A stretch of DNA of 8,073 nucleotides from DATLFQ01 sp035540915 (GCA_035540915.1 DATLFQ010000188.1:1-8073); one strand, 5' to 3'. Positions 1-6,739 are shown, counted from the stretch's first letter. A program made the numbers and translations. Notes: generated by a model not told the origin, from the sequence alone.

Positions 1-771
1 GACCTGGCCGTGGCCGATCTCGGAGAGCTTCTCTTGCTTCTTGCCCTTGGATGCCGCGGCCTTCTTGTCGGCCTCGGCGAGTGTCCAGCCGGTGGGGTCG
101 TTCTCGTCGTAGACGACCTTGTCGGAGGTCGAAAGGTTGAGCGGGTCGCCCTTGACGCCCAGCGTCGAGGTCTCCAGCGTGGCCGGCTCCCAGCCGACGA
201 TCTCCGAAACCCATGACCGGGCGAGCTTGGCCTGGGAGCCCTTCTTCCCGAGGTGCGACTGCCAGAATCCGTACAGGAGGCTCTGGGGCGCCCACTGCAA
301 GAGCGGCGCGGCGTTGACGTCGGTGCCCTCGACCAGAGCCCTCCCGACGGGGGTGGCAGGGAAGGCTGTGCCGTCCAATTCGGCATCCCGGAGGTAGGCG
401 TCGGCATGCCGGTGGGCGAAGCGGAACACCGAGATGGAAGCGGGCAGGTGCTCGGGGAGCGTGAGGCCCGACAGATCGAGAACCAGCGACGGGAGGCCGA
501 GAGTCGCCGCGAGGACGTCGAGCTGGGCTTCGTGGCGGCCCGCCTGGCTGGGCACGTTGTCGATCACCGCGACGTCGACCGGCCGGTCCTCGGACCAGCG
601 CTTGTCAATCTGGTGGCGGGGCGGCCCGCCTTGAGCATGGCCCGCGTACGAGGCCGGCTTGACGGGCGCCCCGGCGCCCGCGATCGGCTCCAACTCGGCG
701 GTCAGCAGGATCCCGGCCTCCTCGCTGTCGTCGGAGCACGCGCCGATAAGGGATTCAGCGGTGAGCTGCAT
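1..771 (-). CDS. csb1: Type I-G (I-U) CRISPR-associated Cas7 protein Csb1, N-terminal part, runs off the left edge
   Basis: Translating the minus strand from the ATG at 771-769 gives 257 uninterrupted codons to base 1, with no stop, so the C-terminus lies outside. The protein has the landmarks of the Csb1/GSU0053 family: VAVIDNVPSQAGRHE (residues 67-81), FRFAHRHADAYLRDAELDG (116-134), SLLYGFWQSH (164-173), AKLARSWVSEIVG (181-193), LGVKGDPLNL (204-213) and, at the edge, SEIGHGQV (250-257). In this family Csb1 is the Cas7 RAMP subunit that polymerises along the crRNA to form the backbone of the type I-G Cascade complex in the cytoplasm. Expected partners are Csb2 (Cas5-Cas6 fusion), Csx17/Cas8g, Cas3, Cas4-Cas1 and Cas2; none is visible here and all would lie to the left. 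A strong Shine-Dalgarno fixes the start, and nothing co-directional lies upstream, so csb1 is probably first in its operon. Family recognition is from memory of the motifs. Confidence 0.9.
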   Translation of the reverse strand, partial: MQLTAESLIGACSDDSEEAGILLTAELEPIAGAGAPVKPASYAGHAQGGPPRHQIDKRWSEDRPVDVAVIDNVPSQAGRHEAQLDVLAATLGLPSLVLDLSGLTLPEHLPASISVFRFAHRHADAYLRDAELDGTAFPATPVGRALVEGTDVNAAPLLQWAPQSLLYGFWQSHLGKKGSQAKLARSWVSEIVGWEPATLETSTLGVKGDPLNLSTSDKVVYDENDPTGWTLAEADKKAAASKGKKQEKLSEIGHGQV

Positions 772-776
772 GGCTT

Positions 777-783
777 CTCCTTT
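777..783 (-). promoter_or_regulatory. Ribosome binding site of csb1
   Basis: On the minus strand AAAGGAG is followed by five bases (AAGCC) and then the ATG of csb1. This is a near-ideal Shine-Dalgarno at a good distance, and it decides the start codon. Confidence 0.8.
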
Positions 784-841
784 GGGTAGTGGGGCACTCT
801 TCACAGCCGACTTGGCCGCGCCCGTAGTGGTACCGAAGAGA

Positions 842-869
842 TGTGACACGAACTGGCGTTCGGTTCACA
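842..869. repeat. Imperfect 12-bp-arm dyad enclosing the LexA-like box
   Basis: The left arm TGTGACACGAAC (842-853) and right arm GTTCGGTTCACA (858-869) are reverse complements at 10 of 12 positions, around spacer TGGC. The outer TGTGA/TCACA ends are identical in complement; the two mismatches lie between them and the CGAAC/GTTCG core. Symmetry reaching past the LexA-like core suggests either a longer operator or a second protein contacting the outer ends. A 16-base gap separates the two mismatch-free outer blocks' nearest cores from a normal CRP/GlxR layout, whose half-sites are six bases apart, so a CRP-type site is not favoured. Confidence 0.45.
849..862. promoter_or_regulatory. Putative LexA (SOS) operator upstream of csb1
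   Basis: The sequence CGAACTGGCGTTCG is CGAAC-N4-GTTCG, a perfect 5-bp-arm dyad with a four-base spacer. This is the core of the LexA box known from Actinobacteria and Firmicutes (GAAC-N4-GTTC, often flanked by C/G and then T/A). It lies in the non-coding region, 78 bp from the csb1 start codon and about 560 bp from the relaxase start, so csb1 is the likelier target. If functional, LexA would repress the cas operon and release it on DNA damage. No lexA gene is in the window. A chance match or a different dimeric regulator remains possible. Confidence 0.5.
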
Positions 870-1100
870 GAATGACGGTGCCGCCTTGCCCGCTCCCGTC
901 GCTTTCACAATGCGTCCCTGCTCGCGAGGCAGCACGGCACGAGCCGGTTGACAGTCTTGAATCGCTCCCGGCGCTCCTGGCGCTCCGGGCGAGCACGCGC
1001 CAGCACATCGGCCGTCTGTGCTCTGGCTCCGGCCCAATGACATCGAGGGCCAATGTGGCGGTCTTGGTGCCTCCACTCGTCGGCCTGCACCGCGACCGCG

Positions 1101-1120
1101 ACCGCCGTCCGTACGGCGGT
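1101..1120. repeat. Perfect 8-bp inverted repeat (hairpin)
   Basis: ACCGCCGT, loop CCGT, ACGGCGGT: a perfect 8-bp stem with a four-base loop in non-coding DNA. No T-run follows on either side, so an ordinary intrinsic terminator is not indicated. It is one of three adjacent hairpins ahead of the relaxase gene. Confidence 0.6.
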
Positions 1121-1129
1121 GGACGAGGG

Positions 1130-1148
1130 CCTGGCAGTCGCTGCCAGG
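1130..1148. repeat. Perfect 8-bp inverted repeat (hairpin)
   Basis: CCTGGCAG, loop TCG, CTGCCAGG: a perfect 8-bp stem with a three-base loop. It begins nine bases after the previous hairpin. No T-run follows. Confidence 0.6.
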
Positions 1149-1164
1149 TGACGAGCCGCCTGGT

Positions 1165-1178
1165 GGCCGGGTCCGGCC
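1165..1178. repeat. Perfect 6-bp inverted repeat
   Basis: GGCCGG, spacer GT, CCGGCC. It is a short GC-rich dyad and by itself could be chance in DNA of this composition; it is listed because it is the third dyad within about 80 bp. Confidence 0.4.
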
Positions 1179-1332
1179 CTCCACTGCCGCCCGCAGTGAC
1201 CTCCAAAATGCCGCCCCCTCCCAGGTCCAAATAAGCGAGCAGAAGCACATGGGTAGCGCCTTAGAGCCCACCGACCACGTCCGAGGAACAATCGAAGGGC
1301 CCCTTTACCGCGCCCGACCAATGCACAGACTT

Positions 1333-1353
1333 GCAGGTAGCAGCGCTACCTGC
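1333..1353. promoter_or_regulatory. Perfect 9-bp-arm dyad upstream of the relaxase: candidate operator or relaxase-binding hairpin
   Basis: Arms GCAGGTAGC and GCTACCTGC flank the three-base spacer AGC, with no mismatch. The dyad ends 70 bp before the GTG start of the relaxase gene, where an operator or an origin-of-transfer hairpin would be expected. A similar half-site, GGTAGC, occurs at 1252-1257. MobF relaxases are known to bind a hairpin next to the nick site, and the two helix-turn-helix modules within this relaxase could bind a dyad of this kind; both ideas are inference. No T-run follows, so it is not a standard terminator. Confidence 0.5.
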
Positions 1354-1423
1354 GTTGGAAACCCCGCCGCGGCGCACCAGATCCTGTCGCGTTCTCCCGA
1401 TCCGACGGCCACTACCTCCGTCG

Positions 1424-4400
1424 GTGATCAACGTCTCGCCGTGCTTCGACCCGGACTACCCCTTCAAGGAGGTGACGACCGATCGGTCGGAGTACTACCT
1501 GCGCCAGGGCGAGGCGCCGGGGCGCTGGATGGGCGACGGAGCACGGGCCCTCGGCTTGGCCGGCGAGGTCTCTCCGGCCGCCCTGCGCGCCCTGTTCTGC
1601 GGCAAGCACCCGGTCACCGGCACCTACCTGGCCTCGGCCAGGGGCTCCTCGGCCCGGGCCGGCGCCCGCTCCGCCGGCAAGGACCTCGACGTGGGGGCGG
1701 CCGCCGCCCGCCTCGGCGTGCCCGCCGACCGCGTGCGGGCGCTGCTGCGCTCCGGTGAGCTGGCCGGGGAGAAGCGCCGCAGCGGGGCGTGGCGGGTCGG
1801 CGCCGACGCCCTCGACGCCTACGAGCAGGGCCGTCCCCAGCCCCCGGCCCTCGGGAAGCTGCCGGCGCCCGCCGCCGACGGCACCTACAGCCTGGCCGAG
1901 GCGGCCCGCCTGGCCGGGGTCAACCGTTCCTACCTGGCCCGGCTGGTGGCCAAGGGCATGCCGGAAACCACCACCCGCGACGACGGCCGCCTCGTGCAGT
2001 ACCTGGTCGGGCACAAGGACGACCAGGGAAAGTGGCGGGTGGCCTGCGACGAGCTGGACCGCTTCATGGCCGGTCGGGTGTCGGCCCGGGTGGTCCCCGC
2101 CTACGACCTGGCCGTGCGCCCGCCCAAGTCCGTCTCGATCCTCCATGCCCTCGGCACCCTCGTGCCGGCCGAGGAGCTGGCCGCTCGGGGGCTGCCCACC
2201 GACCTGGCCGGCGAGGTGCTGGCTGCCCACCACGCGGCGGTCGGCGACGCCATCGCCGTGCTGGAGCGCCACGCGGCGTGGATCCGGGGCAAGGGCGGAC
2301 GGGTCCAGGCCGTCGGGCTCACCATCGCTGCCTTCGACCACCGCAGCTCACGCATGGGCGACCCGCTCCTGCACACCCACCTGGTGGTGGCCAACGTGGC
2401 CCGGGGGGTGGACGGGCGCATGGCGGCGCTCGACGGCACCGCCCTGTACGCCTGGGCCCGCCCGGTCGGCCACGTGTACCAGGCGCGTCTGCGGGCCGAG
2501 CTGACCCGGCGCCTCGGCGTCGAGTTCCACCAGCCCCACAACGGCATGGCCGACCTTCTCGGCGTGCCCCGGGCCGTCATCGAGGAGTTCTCCCAGCGCT
2601 CCGCCCAGCGCGACGCCCTCCTCGCCGCCCTCGGCCGCTCCGGCGCGGGCGCCGCCCAGGGGGCCGTCCTGGCCACCAGGCCGGCCAAGGGGATCCACGC
2701 CCACCAGAGCCCGCAGCGCCTGGCCGAGCGGGCGGCCCGGATCGGCTTCGGGCCGGCCGACCTCCTCCGCCACGTCGTCGGCCGGGCCAGGCCCCAGGCA
2801 CCCAGCGGCGAGCGGGTGGGCGAGGTGGCAGCCGAGCTGGCCGGTCCCGAGGGACTGACCCAGCGCTCCACCCGCGTCGACCTGCGCGACGCCCTGTGCG
2901 GCTTCGCCACCGCGCTGCCACAAGGCGCCAGCGCCGACCAGCTCGAGACCTGGGCCGCTCGCCTGCTGCACGATCCCCGCCGCTTCGTGCCGGTGGCGGC
3001 CGCACCACCGGCCCGCTCCGAGCGGATCCGCACCGGCGACGGTCGGGTCGTGCGAGCGGGCGGGATGGGCCCGTCGTTCACCACGCCCGAACTGCTGGCC
3101 CACGAGGCGCGCCTGGTGGCTGCCTACTCCGACGGGCTCGGTGCCGGCATCGGCGGGGTGGCCGAGCACCACCTGGAGGCGGCGCTGGCGGCCCGGCCCA
3201 CGCTGCGGGCCGAGCAGGCGGCCATGGTGGAGGCCATCACCACCAGCGGCCACGGGGTGGAGGTCGTGGTGGGCGGGCCCGGCACCGGCAAGACCTTCGC
3301 CCTCGGGGCGGCGACGGCGGCCTGGCGATCGGCCGGCCACCGGGTGCTCGGCGCCTGCCTGCAGGGTGGGGCGGCCGAGGTGCTCGGGATCGAGGCCGGC
3401 CTGGACGACCAGTTCACCCTGGCCCGGCTGCTGGGCGAGCGCGACCGCCACGGCGCCGGCTACCTGGCCGGAGCCGTGGTGGTGGTGGACGAGAGCGGCA
3501 TGGCCGACACCCGACAGCTCTCCCGCCTGGCCGCCTGGGCCGGGGAGGCGGGCGCCAAGCTGGTGCTGGTGGGCGACCCCGACCAGATCCCCGAGGTCGG
3601 CGCCGGCGGCGCCTTCGCCCACCTGGTCGAGCGCTGCGGCGACGCCGTCGTGGCCCTTCGGGAGAACCACCGCCAGGCCGACCCGGCCGACCGGGCCCGC
3701 CTGGGGCTCATCCGCACCGGGCGCTCGGCCGCCGCCATCGCCTCCGCCCGGGCGGCGGGTCGCTGGCACGAGGCCGACAGCGCCGATGCCGCCCGCGTCG
3801 GCCTGCTCCGCGCCTGGCACGCCGATCCCGGCACGCCCGCGTCCGACAAGCTCCTGGTGGCCACCACGGTGGCCGAGGTGGAGAGGCTCAACGCGGCGGC
3901 CCGGGCCTTGGTTGACGCCGACGGGCGCCTCGGACGCCGGTCCCTGGTCATCACGCTGTCGTCGCCCACGCGGGCGGTCGACGAGCGTGAGCTGTGTCTC
4001 GGCGACCGGGTCCGGGCCACCCGCAACGACTACGTCCGCGGGGTCCGCACCGGACAGGTGGGCACGGTGCAGAAGATCGACCGCAAGGGCCGTTCCGTCC
4101 ACGTCGCCTTCGACCCACGCGGCGACCGGCCCGGGCGGGTGGTGGAGCTCGACCACGGGTTCCTCCAGGAGCGGGAGGTGCACTCTCCGGCGGGGCGGCG
4201 GGAGATCCAGGCGCCGGGGCTCACCCACGCCTACGCCTCCACGGCCAACGCCGTGCAGGGTCGCACCGCCGAGCGGGCCTACGTGCTGGTGGCCGAGGCC
4301 GGCATGTACCGCCAGGCCGCCTATGTGGCGGCGTCGAGGGCCCGGCTGGAGACGCACTTCTTCGCCCTGGCGGCCGCCGACGCCGACGAGTTGGACTGCC

Positions 4401-5743
4401 CGAGCAGACCCGGCGTGGGACTGCCCTCCGATCCCGACGAGGCCCGGGCCCTGGCCGAGGCCATGGCCCGCGACGCCTCCCAGACCATGGCCAGCGCGGC
4501 CGACCCCATGGCCGCCGCCGTGGGCGAGCTGGTGGCGCGGCCCACGCCCTGGCTGGCGGCCGAGCGGGCCGAGCTGGCCGCCCGCCTCGGTGCCAGTCCG
4601 GCCCTGCCCGAGGCCCTGCGCCGGGCGCGCGCTGCGTTGGCCGGCACCTACGGGCTGGCGCCCGAGGTCCTGGAGTGCCGCCCGCTGGACGATGCCATGG
4701 CCAGAGCCCTGGCCGTGCCCGGCGCCACCGTCGAGCGCCTCATCGAGCTGGTGCACAGCCGGCAGCGCCCGGGGACCCGCGAGCTTCTGACCGCTCGCGA
4801 CCCGGTGGCCGTGCTGGTGTGGGCGGCGGGGACCTACGCCACCGGCGTGTTGGAGGCCGAGGCCCGCCTGCGCGCCGAGGAGGACGACCGGCCGCCGGAG
4901 GTGCGTCGGCAGGAGGCCGAGGACCGGGCTCGGCTGGCACTGCTCGATGCCGCCTTGGTCCGCCAGCGCGCCGGGCGCTTGGTTCTGGCTGAGACGGAGC
5001 GCCACGGCCCGGTCACCACGCTGCTCGGCCCGCTCCCGGCCCACGTCGCCGGCCTGCGGGCCTGGCGCCGGGCGGCGGCCGCGGTGGTGGACTACCGGGA
5101 CGCCGCCGGCCTGTTCGACCGTCGCACCACTGCGCTCCACGGCGCCCACCCGCTCGGACCGGTGCCCGCCGATCCTGTGCTCGCTGCCCATCGCCAGCAG
5201 CTCCGCGCCGTGGTGGCCGCCGCCCTGGTCGACATCGCCGTGGCCGACGTCGCCCACCACGTCCCACCGCTCGCCGATCGACCCGGCCCGGCGGTCGCCG
5301 TGCTGGCCGAGCACCCACTCCCCGTCCTGGACGCCGAGCTGGCCTCGCTGCGCACGGTGCCCAGCGGCAGCCACGGCCGGCAGGATCCGGCGGTGGTCCT
5401 TGCCCGTGCACGCCTCGTCGCCGAAGCCATCGCCGCCCGCGAGCGGCTCCTGGCCGCCCGGGTGGTGGCGAGCCCGCCTGAGTGGCTGCGGGCCGACGCG
5501 GCCGCCCGGTGTGCCGAGTGCCGCCTCGATGAGGGCGAGGCGTCCGCCCTGGCCGCCGCCTACGGCCGTCTCGGCCCGCACCTGGAGCGGGTCGGAGACA
5601 CCGTCGAACAGGCCGAGATCAAGAGGCTCATCGACGAGGACCTGGCTGCACAGGCAACACGCGCCCACCACCAGGCCGCTCTCAGTCGTCTCGGGCTGGG
5701 CCCGCAAGACCCGCCGGCCCACGAGCTGGGTCTGGCCCGGTAG
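1424..5743 (+). CDS. MobF-family conjugative relaxase-helicase (TrwC/TraI-like) with two inserted helix-turn-helix modules
   Basis: The 1,439-residue product would nick one strand at the origin of transfer through a tyrosine, stay covalently on the 5' end and unwind the plasmid for conjugation. Visible parts, numbered from GTG 1424: tyrosine pair Y24-Y25 in SEYYLRQ; APGRW and LGLAGEV motifs; two excisionase/MerR-like helix-turn-helix modules (about 88-137 and 154-218); the conserved AYDLAVRPPKSVSILHALG (226-244); and metal-binding histidines H306, H317, H319 (H-x10-H-x-H). The superfamily 1 helicase follows: Walker A GGPGTGKT (617-624, K623), DESG (689-692), GDPDQ, ENHRQ (747-751), HAYASTANAVQGRTAE (from 935) and AYVAASRAR (966-974). 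The remaining roughly 450 residues are Ala/Leu/Arg-rich and probably helical. The frame opens at TTG 1331, but GTG 1424 gives the usual short N-terminus (VINVSP) before the tyrosines; no Shine-Dalgarno is visible for either. The inserted modules are the unusual point. It is divergent from csb1 and convergent with the next gene. Confidence 0.93.
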   Translation: MINVSPCFDPDYPFKEVTTDRSEYYLRQGEAPGRWMGDGARALGLAGEVSPAALRALFCGKHPVTGTYLASARGSSARAGARSAGKDLDVGAAAARLGVPADRVRALLRSGELAGEKRRSGAWRVGADALDAYEQGRPQPPALGKLPAPAADGTYSLAEAARLAGVNRSYLARLVAKGMPETTTRDDGRLVQYLVGHKDDQGKWRVACDELDRFMAGRVSARVVPAYDLAVRPPKSVSILHALGTLVPAEELAARGLPTDLAGEVLAAHHAAVGDAIAVLERHAAWIRGKGGRVQAVGLTIAAFDHRSSRMGDPLLHTHLVVANVARGVDGRMAALDGTALYAWARPVGHVYQARLRAELTRRLGVEFHQPHNGMADLLGVPRAVIEEFSQRSAQRDALLAALGRSGAGAAQGAVLATRPAKGIHAHQSPQRLAERAARIGFGPADLLRHVVGRARPQAPSGERVGEVAAELAGPEGLTQRSTRVDLRDALCGFATALPQGASADQLETWAARLLHDPRRFVPVAAAPPARSERIRTGDGRVVRAGGMGPSFTTPELLAHEARLVAAYSDGLGAGIGGVAEHHLEAALAARPTLRAEQAAMVEAITTSGHGVEVVVGGPGTGKTFALGAATAAWRSAGHRVLGACLQGGAAEVLGIEAGLDDQFTLARLLGERDRHGAGYLAGAVVVVDESGMADTRQLSRLAAWAGEAGAKLVLVGDPDQIPEVGAGGAFAHLVERCGDAVVALRENHRQADPADRARLGLIRTGRSAAAIASARAAGRWHEADSADAARVGLLRAWHADPGTPASDKLLVATTVAEVERLNAAARALVDADGRLGRRSLVITLSSPTRAVDERELCLGDRVRATRNDYVRGVRTGQVGTVQKIDRKGRSVHVAFDPRGDRPGRVVELDHGFLQEREVHSPAGRREIQAPGLTHAYASTANAVQGRTAERAYVLVAEAGMYRQAAYVAASRARLETHFFALAAADADELDCPSRPGVGLPSDPDEARALAEAMARDASQTMASAADPMAAAVGELVARPTPWLAAERAELAARLGASPALPEALRRARAALAGTYGLAPEVLECRPLDDAMARALAVPGATVERLIELVHSRQRPGTRELLTARDPVAVLVWAAGTYATGVLEAEARLRAEEDDRPPEVRRQEAEDRARLALLDAALVRQRAGRLVLAETERHGPVTTLLGPLPAHVAGLRAWRRAAAAVVDYRDAAGLFDRRTTALHGAHPLGPVPADPVLAAHRQQLRAVVAAALVDIAVADVAHHVPPLADRPGPAVAVLAEHPLPVLDAELASLRTVPSGSHGRQDPAVVLARARLVAEAIAARERLLAARVVASPPEWLRADAAARCAECRLDEGEASALAAAYGRLGPHLERVGDTVEQAEIKRLIDEDLAAQATRAHHQAALSRLGLGPQDPPAHELGLAR

Positions 5744-5754
5744 CGCCCGCGCAA

Positions 5755-5768
5755 GGTCGCCGGCGACC
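5755..5768. terminator. Short perfect palindrome in the convergent gap, possible bidirectional terminator
   Basis: GGTCGCCGGCGACC is a perfect 14-bp palindrome in the 55-bp gap between the stop codons of the relaxase gene and the convergent minus-strand gene. As RNA it could form a five-pair stem with a CCGG loop. No T-run follows, so termination is only inferred from position. Confidence 0.25.
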
Positions 5769-5798
5769 CGGCCGTTCCGGTGGAGCGGACTGGCGTGC

Positions 5799-6599
5799 TC
5801 AGGCAGAAGCGGCCAGCAGAGCGCGCTCGGCCCGGGCCCGACGGGTCCGCAACGCCCGGGCGTCTGGACCGCCCGCCACGGCCAACTCGGCGGGGCTGTA
5901 GCCGAGGACCCGGGTGAGGTAGATCAGCCGGGCGTCGCCCGGACGCAGCGCCTGGCGCCGCACGGCCGACGCCAGTTCCTCGGCCAGCTCCTGGGCCGTC
6001 GAGCGCCCCGAGCCGGCCAACGGCATCTCGGCCGCCTCGTCGAGGGGGAAGGCGAGCTGCTCGTGGCGAAGCGCCACCTCCGCCGCCGTCCGCACCCGGC
6101 GCCAGGTTCCTCCCACGATCGCCGCCGCCGGCCACGGCGGCGAGGAGCCGGCCAGGCGGGCGATGCGCTCCACGGCGATGGCCACCATGTCGGTGCCGAG
6201 GTCGTCCAGGCTGTCCCAGCCAGGCAGCGGGCGCCGCCCCGCGCTGCGCACGCCGACGTGGCGAACGCGGGCACGAAGGCCGGGCAGCACTGCCTGCAGG
6301 AGCGCGCGCGAGGCACGGTCGTCGTCAGCCAGGCGCAGCAGGGCGCCGACGATGGCGTTGGTCTGCTCCACCGCGCCCCGACGCTGTGCGGCCTGCACGA
6401 TGTCCACCGGCGTGACGTGCGTGGTCAGCACCACCTCGGCGGCGGCCCACCCGGCCGCGGTGCTGCGGTCGTGGATCCACGGGAGGCGGGTCCACTCGTC
6501 GTCGAGAGCGTCGAACACCTGCTGGCCGTTGCGCATGGCGGCCAGGATGAGGACTAGGTGTTGCCGGCAGAGTTGCCCGAATCGCTGCCACGACCACAT
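5799..6599 (-). CDS. Diverged sigma-70-like helix-turn-helix protein, possible transcription regulator
   Basis: The 266-residue product is mostly helical and soluble, with no signal peptide or membrane segment. Its C-terminus (about 204-264, ELAEELASAVRRQALRPGDA onward through GYSPAELAVAGGPDARALR and an Arg-rich end) has the helix pattern of sigma-70 region 4: a hydrophobic helix, a short turn, then a basic recognition helix. The middle (GALLRLADDDRASRALLQAV, 85-104; LDDLGTDMVAIAVERIARLA, 131-150) resembles actinobacterial proteins related to sigma factors that carry LLQALLPGL and AWERI-type motifs in place of a standard region 2. Core-polymerase binding residues are not recognisable, so it may be a regulator and not a working sigma factor. 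The ATG at 6599 has only a weak GGGG upstream; ATG 6536 is an alternative start. The gene ends 55 bp from the relaxase stop, convergent, and its 5' end faces the NERD gene. Function is inferred from weak similarity. Confidence 0.6.
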   Translation of the reverse strand: MWSWQRFGQLCRQHLVLILAAMRNGQQVFDALDDEWTRLPWIHDRSTAAGWAAAEVVLTTHVTPVDIVQAAQRRGAVEQTNAIVGALLRLADDDRASRALLQAVLPGLRARVRHVGVRSAGRRPLPGWDSLDDLGTDMVAIAVERIARLAGSSPPWPAAAIVGGTWRRVRTAAEVALRHEQLAFPLDEAAEMPLAGSGRSTAQELAEELASAVRRQALRPGDARLIYLTRVLGYSPAELAVAGGPDARALRTRRARAERALLAASA

Positions 6600-6739
6600 C
6601 GCCCCAGGTCAGCGAGTTTGGCAGCAACGGCTCCGCTCCGGTCGCGCCGGTGTCAGCGCCCTGGCCGCGGTTGGAGGCCGCGAGACACGGCCGGACAGTG
6701 GCGCCTCCCGACAACGCGGTGCCGACCCGGCCGGCGAGC

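Larger units (their letters stand above)
772..1423. other. Intergenic region between csb1 and the divergent relaxase gene
   Basis: About 650 bp separates the two divergent genes. Open frames exist on both strands, but they are short, overlap one another, lack a recognisable domain and lack good ribosome binding sites, so none is called. The region contains the LexA-like dyad near csb1, hairpin-forming inverted repeats at 1101-1120, 1130-1148 and 1165-1178, and a perfect dyad at 1333-1353 close to the relaxase start. The motif TGTGAA occurs three times on the minus strand (plus-strand TTCACA at 800-805, 864-869 and 904-909). No CRISPR repeat array and no tRNA were seen. No convincing -35/-10 pair could be assigned for either gene. 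Confidence 0.7.

Noticed and set aside
253..789. Plus-strand 178-codon open frame across the csb1 region
   Set aside because: It is antisense to csb1, whose minus-strand frame has all family motifs and a strong ribosome binding site.
948..953. Perfect TTGACA as a -35 box for the relaxase
   Set aside because: No acceptable -10 hexamer lies 16-19 bases downstream, and it is about 470 bp from the start codon.
905..1321. Minus-strand 138-codon frame in the intergenic region, and overlapping frames at 801-1271 and 865-1248
   Set aside because: Parts look helical and protein-like, but three frames overlap, none has a recognisable domain or good ribosome binding site, and the region is rich in dyads. 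A decayed gene fragment is possible but cannot be supported.
772..1423. Search for a CRISPR array near csb1
   Set aside because: No direct repeat of CRISPR length and spacing was found here or elsewhere in the window.
1018..1758. Plus-strand 246-codon frame running into the relaxase gene
   Set aside because: Its second half is an out-of-frame reading of the relaxase, and the first half spans the hairpin cluster with no domain.
1789..3915. Plus-strand 708-codon open frame overlapping the relaxase
   Set aside because: It is Arg/Pro/Gly-rich with no domain, a frame shadow of the relaxase gene.
2348..5722. Very long minus-strand open frame (1,124 codons) antisense to the relaxase
   Set aside because: The protein is Gly/Gln/His/Arg-rich low-complexity sequence without a domain, as expected for the reverse of a GC-rich gene with G/C third positions. 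The plus strand carries clear relaxase and helicase motifs.
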